From assembly GCA_905372155.1 (NCBI GenBank), contig CAJPNZ010000052.1, positions 1 to 20,250 of the forward strand: a stretch of DNA of 20,250 nt, given 5' to 3'. The stretch comes from Propionibacteriaceae bacterium. Its GTDB lineage: Bacteria > Actinomycetota > Actinomycetes > Propionibacteriales > Propionibacteriaceae. The position numbers and the translations under genes are program-made. Of the stretch, positions 16,647-20,250 are shown one piece after another. The notes under the pieces were generated by a model, which searched no databases, had not been told where the DNA came from, and saw nothing but the letters and a program-made list of their open reading frames with translations. The first letter of the stretch is position 1, and each line of letters begins with the position of its first letter.

Positions 16647-17755
16647 TGGATGTCCGGGAACGTAGGGCCCGCATGGCTCTGTGTGCACTGCAGGTGGCGG
16701 CTGATCCGCGGCTCACCCAGCTCGTCGAGAGCTACGGGGCCTTGGACGTGTGGGAAACCATTCAGCGGCAGGGGGAATCCACTTCCTTGGGGCGTCGCGC
16801 ACGGGGCGTCGATCCTGGGAAGTTGGAAGCGGTGACGGTCCGGAGCGGCGCCAGTTTTCTGGTTCCCGGGGACGAACTCTGGCCGGACAGTCTCACAGAT
16901 CTTGGGACTTGCCAGCTGGGGGACCAGGGAGGTCGGCCGCTGGGGCTGTGGGTCGCCGGGGACCCCACGGTGCTGGCCATGCCGCGAGCAGTCGCGGTTG
17001 TCGGGGCGCGATCGGCCACCAGCTACGGCCTGCACGTGGCGGGAGAACTCGCAGCCGACCTCGGCACATCAGGTTGGCTGGTGATCTCCGGGCTTGCCTT
17101 CGGGATCGACAGCGCAGCTCACCGTGGCGCACTCGGAGCAGGTAGTCCGACCCTTGCAGTGATGGCGACGGGAATCGACAAAACCTATCCCGCCAGTCAT
17201 CACGGGTTGCGGAAGCAGATCGAGACCAACGGTGCAGTCATCACGGAAATGGCTCCAGGCGCCCACCCGTTGCGAGCCAGTTTCCTGGCGCGCAACCGCT
17301 TGATCGCGGCGCTCGGGAGTGGCGCCGTGGTGGTGGAGGCGGGGGTCCGCTCCGGGGCCCGGAACACCATCTCCTGGGCGGCGGAACTGGGTCGCGTGAC
17401 CATGGCCGTACCCGGACCGGTCACGTCCTCGCTGTCCATCACCCCGCATCATCTGATCCGGGATGCGGTGGCCACGCTCGTCACGTCAGCCGCTGATGTG
17501 ACGGCCTTGTTGTCCCCTCTGAGAGCTCAAGAGGAGCTCCCATTGCGGGGCGAGGACCGGCCAATCGATTCTCTCCCGGCCCTACTCAGATCCGTCAGGG
17601 AGGCAATCCCGGTGGGTGGGACGTCAGGGGTTGCCGAGCTGACGGCCGCCACCGGGATGACAATGCCCGAGGTGATTGCCGCGGCTGCTGAGCTCACCGA
17701 ACTGGGATGGCTCGAGAACACCGGCCAGGGATGGCGATTGCCCAGAGGGGGATGA
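16643..17755 (+). CDS. dprA: DNA-processing protein DprA
   Basis: DprA binds incoming single-stranded DNA in the cytoplasm and loads RecA during transformation. The 370-residue product has an N-terminal helical region (1-70) and a Rossmann-like core with VGARSATSYG (120-129), SGLAFGIDSAAH (149-160), TGIDKTYP (176-183) and EAGVRSGARNT (232-242). A C-terminal winged helix follows (about 320-367, AATGMTMPEVIAAAAELTELGWL). The ATG at 16643 overlaps the comM stop; the adjacent ATG at 16646 is an equivalent alternative. The usual downstream neighbours of this operon are replaced by accessory genes. Confidence 0.95.
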   Translation: MMDVRERRARMALCALQVAADPRLTQLVESYGALDVWETIQRQGESTSLGRRARGVDPGKLEAVTVRSGASFLVPGDELWPDSLTDLGTCQLGDQGGRPLGLWVAGDPTVLAMPRAVAVVGARSATSYGLHVAGELAADLGTSGWLVISGLAFGIDSAAHRGALGAGSPTLAVMATGIDKTYPASHHGLRKQIETNGAVITEMAPGAHPLRASFLARNRLIAALGSGAVVVEAGVRSGARNTISWAAELGRVTMAVPGPVTSSLSITPHHLIRDAVATLVTSAADVTALLSPLRAQEELPLRGEDRPIDSLPALLRSVREAIPVGGTSGVAELTAATGMTMPEVIAAAAELTELGWLENTGQGWRLPRGG

Positions 17756-17767
17756 CCAGCTGCATGG

Positions 17768-17809
17768 AAAAGGACTGTGCTCCGTGGAACTGACCGCGGA
17801 GCACAGTCC
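17768..17809 (-). terminator. Strong inverted repeat between dprA and the DUF4832 gene; terminator
   Basis: GGACTGTGCTCCG (17772-17784) and CGGAGCACAGTCC (17797-17809) form a perfect 13-pair stem with a 12-base loop. Read on the minus strand it is followed by TTTTCC, so it best serves the convergent minus-strand gene. On the plus strand only GGAAAGGCTTT follows, a weaker signal for dprA. Confidence 0.7.
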
Positions 17810-17882
17810 GGAAAGGCTTTGCTTCAGTCCGGCCCCGGAAACCCGCGGCTCTGGACTCTTTGGCTGCAGCCGTTCACCTTGC

Positions 17883-19283
17883 CTACGCCGGCACGGAGCC
17901 CAGGGTCAGGTATCCTGGGATTTCGGTGTCCTGTTCTGCATTTGCGAACTTCAGGGGAGCGCCACCATCCATGGGGTTTGGGATGCGGAGAGTTGCCAGG
18001 CCGCTGTTTCCTTCGAGAGTGGCTGTTACTTCCGTGGTTTGGCCGGGAAGGAGCGAGGGAAGGTTGGCGTCGGCTTGGGTCGAGGCCACCGTTTTCGCGG
18101 GTTCTTGGGGGTTGATGAGGGAGAACTCCAGTGGCCAGTTGTAGTAGAAGGGGGCGACTCCTCGGTTGGTGAGGCGAATGCTGACCTGGGTTTTTCCGTC
18201 TGTCACGACGGTGCGGGTTTGTGTGACCGCGAGGTCGTAGCCCAGTGCGGCGTGAGCTTTTGTTGCTTTCTCGAGTGCTGCTCCGCTGTAGCCTTCCGAG
18301 AAAGCCTTGTGATTCACGAGCCATGTGGCGTGAGTCTGTTTGGTGGCTTCGCTGAAGTCCTCAGCATGATCGCAGTCCGTTGGCTCGTTGAACACGCAGA
18401 GTTGGTTCTGCGGATATACCTCGCCCCCGATTGCCTCGGTCTGCCAGCGTTCGGTCAACTTGTATGTCTCCATCCGGGCCATGAAGTGCCAGTCAATGGT
18501 GGGAAGCGTCGATTCTGCGAAGGAATCGTCGTGGAAGCCAACTTTGATGTTCTCCAGGTCTGGTCCGGGGTTCCTGTTCAGGAGTTTCGTGGTGTTGAAA
18601 GCTGCGTCCCACGCCTGGTAATAGGAGAGCTCCACCTCACGAGTCGGCATCCACTGTGCGCCATTGGGATTGTCTGTGTGTGAATTGCCGTCCATCGGGT
18701 ACGTGTGCTGCTCCCCCCAGAAGCCGATGAGGCCGGTGGTGATGTAGCCGATTCGAGGGTCCCCGTCATAGTTCTTGCCGAGCTCGGACACGAAGTCCTT
18801 GATCAGGGACTGGACTCTGGGGTCGTTGTAGTCGGGGGAGAAGCTGGTTCCGTTGTTGTCGTAGAAATTGTATTTTCGTGACTGGTCTATGCCGCCGGGT
18901 CCCAAGAGGTAATCGGGAACCCCGGTGGGCTTGGTTGGGTAGTCAAGATAGAAGCGGAGCGCGGCTTGGTGCCCGCGGCTCTTGATGGAGGACAGCTGCT
19001 TCTCGAGCTCTGCCCAGTCGTAACTGCGTTCTCCCTTCACCACAGCGTTGAGTGGCATATAGAACCACTCCATGGTGTGGGGAAAGGCGGAGGCGTTGTT
19101 GTCGAGATTTTCGTTGAATGGTGCGAAGCCTTTCAGCGGATTGTCCGTGCGGGCCTCGGTGGTTGTCAGCGTCTGCCAACCGGTGTCGGCGCGCGCCTGA
19201 CCCGCACCGCAGGCGAGCCCGAGAGACAGGGTGGCAGTGACCACGGCTGTTGCTGCCACCTTCCACTTGGATGTGTGAGTCAT
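17883..19283 (-). CDS. Secreted DUF4832-type protein (putative polysaccharide-associated)
   Basis: The 466-residue product starts at an ATG with AAGGAG four bases upstream (19288-19293). It has a Sec signal peptide with likely cleavage after A-R-A near residue 32. The Cys at 25 does not fit a good lipobox. The mature part begins with NPLKGFAPF and EWFYMPLNAV. GLIGFWGEQHTYP (about 184-196) is reminiscent of a glycosidase active-site strand, and a β-sandwich-like C-terminal domain follows (about 355-466, VSIRLTNRGVAPFYYNWPLEFSL). This architecture fits extracellular DUF4832 proteins, thought to be related to glycoside hydrolases; no substrate can be assigned. Base composition looks less GC-rich than the housekeeping genes, and a decayed transposase lies just upstream, suggesting acquisition. 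A 13-pair terminator closes it. I found no convincing promoter. Confidence 0.75.
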   Translation of the reverse strand: MTHTSKWKVAATAVVTATLSLGLACGAGQARADTGWQTLTTTEARTDNPLKGFAPFNENLDNNASAFPHTMEWFYMPLNAVVKGERSYDWAELEKQLSSIKSRGHQAALRFYLDYPTKPTGVPDYLLGPGGIDQSRKYNFYDNNGTSFSPDYNDPRVQSLIKDFVSELGKNYDGDPRIGYITTGLIGFWGEQHTYPMDGNSHTDNPNGAQWMPTREVELSYYQAWDAAFNTTKLLNRNPGPDLENIKVGFHDDSFAESTLPTIDWHFMARMETYKLTERWQTEAIGGEVYPQNQLCVFNEPTDCDHAEDFSEATKQTHATWLVNHKAFSEGYSGAALEKATKAHAALGYDLAVTQTRTVVTDGKTQVSIRLTNRGVAPFYYNWPLEFSLINPQEPAKTVASTQADANLPSLLPGQTTEVTATLEGNSGLATLRIPNPMDGGAPLKFANAEQDTEIPGYLTLGSVPA

Positions 19284-19465
19284 GATGCTCCTTGATATCG
19301 ATTTCCCCTGATTCCTGTTCCCCCACCCCCAGCTGCGAGGCTGCTGCTCCATCGCGACCAAGGCCAAGTACACCACAGTGGGGGTGCAGCCGATCCGCAT
19401 GGCGGGAGGGGCGTCGTGGGGTCGTGGCAGTGGCGATCCGGGGTGGTGTTCATCGGTGGGTGGTC

Positions 19466-20060
19466 CTGTCGAAATTGTCTGGTGAGGGTGATTGCAAGCG
19501 CGTTCAGTGCTGGTTTCCAGCTCGTCGTCCGGTGTGTCCGGCTCCTGCTGGTTGGGTCGAGCGAGCGTGTTATGGGATACATACACATGATCGTTGTGGT
19601 CTTAATTGGGGAGTGTCCGTGTGTCTGGGCCGCGTGGCGGTAGTGGGTGTTGATCGGACTCGATCGCATTCGTTGTGCGGGTCACCCGGTGGATTTCGGG
19701 GTCGTATTCGAGGAACGGCACGAGCTCTGCCCATGATGATTTCCAGAGCTGGATGATCGCCGGATACCGTTCGTCCCAATCGGCTGCGAACTCCGCGGAG
19801 CGATGCTTGGGTGCCTGTGTGGAGGGGCTGTGTGAACGGGTGGGAGTGAGTCGAAAATTGTCTCATGGTGTTAGCGCCTGATGTGGTGGAGCGAGTTGTG
19901 GATTAGGTGAAAGATGCACTGCTGTACGAGCGTGTGTTCCCAGGCGGTGCTGATCGCTTCCGGCCAGAAACAGGCTCCCTCAGCGTCGAACCGCAGCCCA
20001 GATGCTCAGAATGTTGCGTTCTGTGTTCGTGATTTCCATGACGGTGTGGAACCGGTGTCC
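19466..20060 (-). pseudogene. Decayed IS256-family transposase
   Basis: Minus-strand pieces read in order as an IS256 (mutator-type) transposase. TNTERNILSIWAA (around 20030-19990) is followed by a frame change to DAEGACFW. A deletion junction at about 19963 fuses this to PEAISTAWEHTLVQQCIFHLIHNSLHHI, which runs to a TAA at 19871-19873. Then EFAADWDERYPAIIQLWKSS, WAELVPFLEYDPEIHRVTRT and TNAIES follow, containing the catalytic Glu. One extra base at 19655 shifts frame into INTHYRHAAQTHGHS and RSLDPTSRSRTHRTTSWKPALNALAITL, the usual C-terminus. Family motifs are clear, but at least two frameshifts, one deletion and one stop make it inactive. Ends and terminal repeats were not found, so coordinates are approximate. 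Confidence 0.75.
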
Positions 20061-20144
20061 CACGTCAAGTAGTTGGCAGGAGGCTTATTCATAGGGGTGT
20101 TTTGGTTTTCCTCAGCTAACGCTTTATCCGAGGGGGATGTGGGG

Positions 20145-20210
20145 GCGGCTTGCCCGATCTGGGATAATTCAAGGTGTAGAAACAAGAACCTCAGATGAAA
20201 GACAAGCCGC
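20145..20210. repeat. Inverted repeat ahead of the right-edge ORF
   Basis: GCGGCTTG (20145-20152) and CAAGCCGC (20203-20210) are exact complements 50 bases apart. A GATAAT -10-like hexamer (20163-20168) lies between them. It might belong to a transposon end or leader. The stretch 20061-20144 shows nothing I can name. Confidence 0.3.
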
Positions 20211-20214
20211 TGCC

Positions 20215-20250
20215 GTGAACACTACCACAAGCCTTGACCGCGACCAGATC
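20215..20250 (+). CDS. Start of an ORF running off the window
   Basis: A GTG opens twelve codons, VNTTTSLDRDQI, to the window edge. No good ribosome site is present. The short N-terminus resembles the beginning of some transposases, and mobile-element debris lies adjacent, but twelve residues are too few to assign a family. Confidence 0.3.
   Translation, partial: MNTTTSLDRDQI

Noticed and set aside
17676..18683. Plus-strand frame overlapping the dprA end and the DUF4832 gene
   Set aside because: It crosses the strong terminator hairpin and lies antisense to a protein with signal peptide and coherent domains; composition is not protein-like.

Overview
This is high-GC actinobacterial chromosome. 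Gene order (ffh, then rpsP-khpA-rimM-trmD, rplS, lepB, rnhB, a DUF2469 gene, yraN, comM, dprA), frequent GTG/TTG starts and possible leaderless promoters suggest a Propionibacteriaceae-like organism. That family assignment is inference from gene content and style; no 16S or other marker was compared.

Left edge (1-2746): a gene for a 65-residue secreted peptide with a two-cysteine, tryptophan-rich C-terminus lies directly upstream of a 775-residue membrane protein. That protein is two sensor-kinase modules in tandem. The first has lost the phospho-acceptor His and the ATP-binding boxes; the second is an intact-looking HisKA_3/HATPase kinase. No response regulator is inside the window. This pair is the best candidate here for an undescribed signalling system.

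Core block (2799-8626): ffh (SRP54), an amidohydrolase, a broken S49-peptidase pseudogene, a minus-strand small zinc-metalloprotease gene, then the rpsP-khpA-rimM-trmD ribosome-maturation operon.

Respiratory block (8761-12229): sdhC-sdhA-sdhB encode a three-subunit succinate dehydrogenase/fumarate reductase with a single five-helix cytochrome b subunit. It sits between trmD and rplS and ends in a strong hairpin.

Second housekeeping block (12336-17755): rplS behind a structured leader and closed by a clear terminator; lepB starting immediately after that terminator; rnhB, the DUF2469 gene, yraN, comM and dprA, mostly with stop/start overlaps. lepB handles protein export together with ffh. comM and dprA act on incoming single-stranded DNA in natural transformation.

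Right edge (17756-20250): a strong inverted repeat, best read as a terminator for the minus strand, then a minus-strand secreted DUF4832-type protein (putative polysaccharide-related). Behind it lies a heavily decayed IS256-family transposase, also on the minus strand. The first 12 codons of a further plus-strand ORF run off the end. This end looks like an accessory, transposon-associated insertion after dprA.
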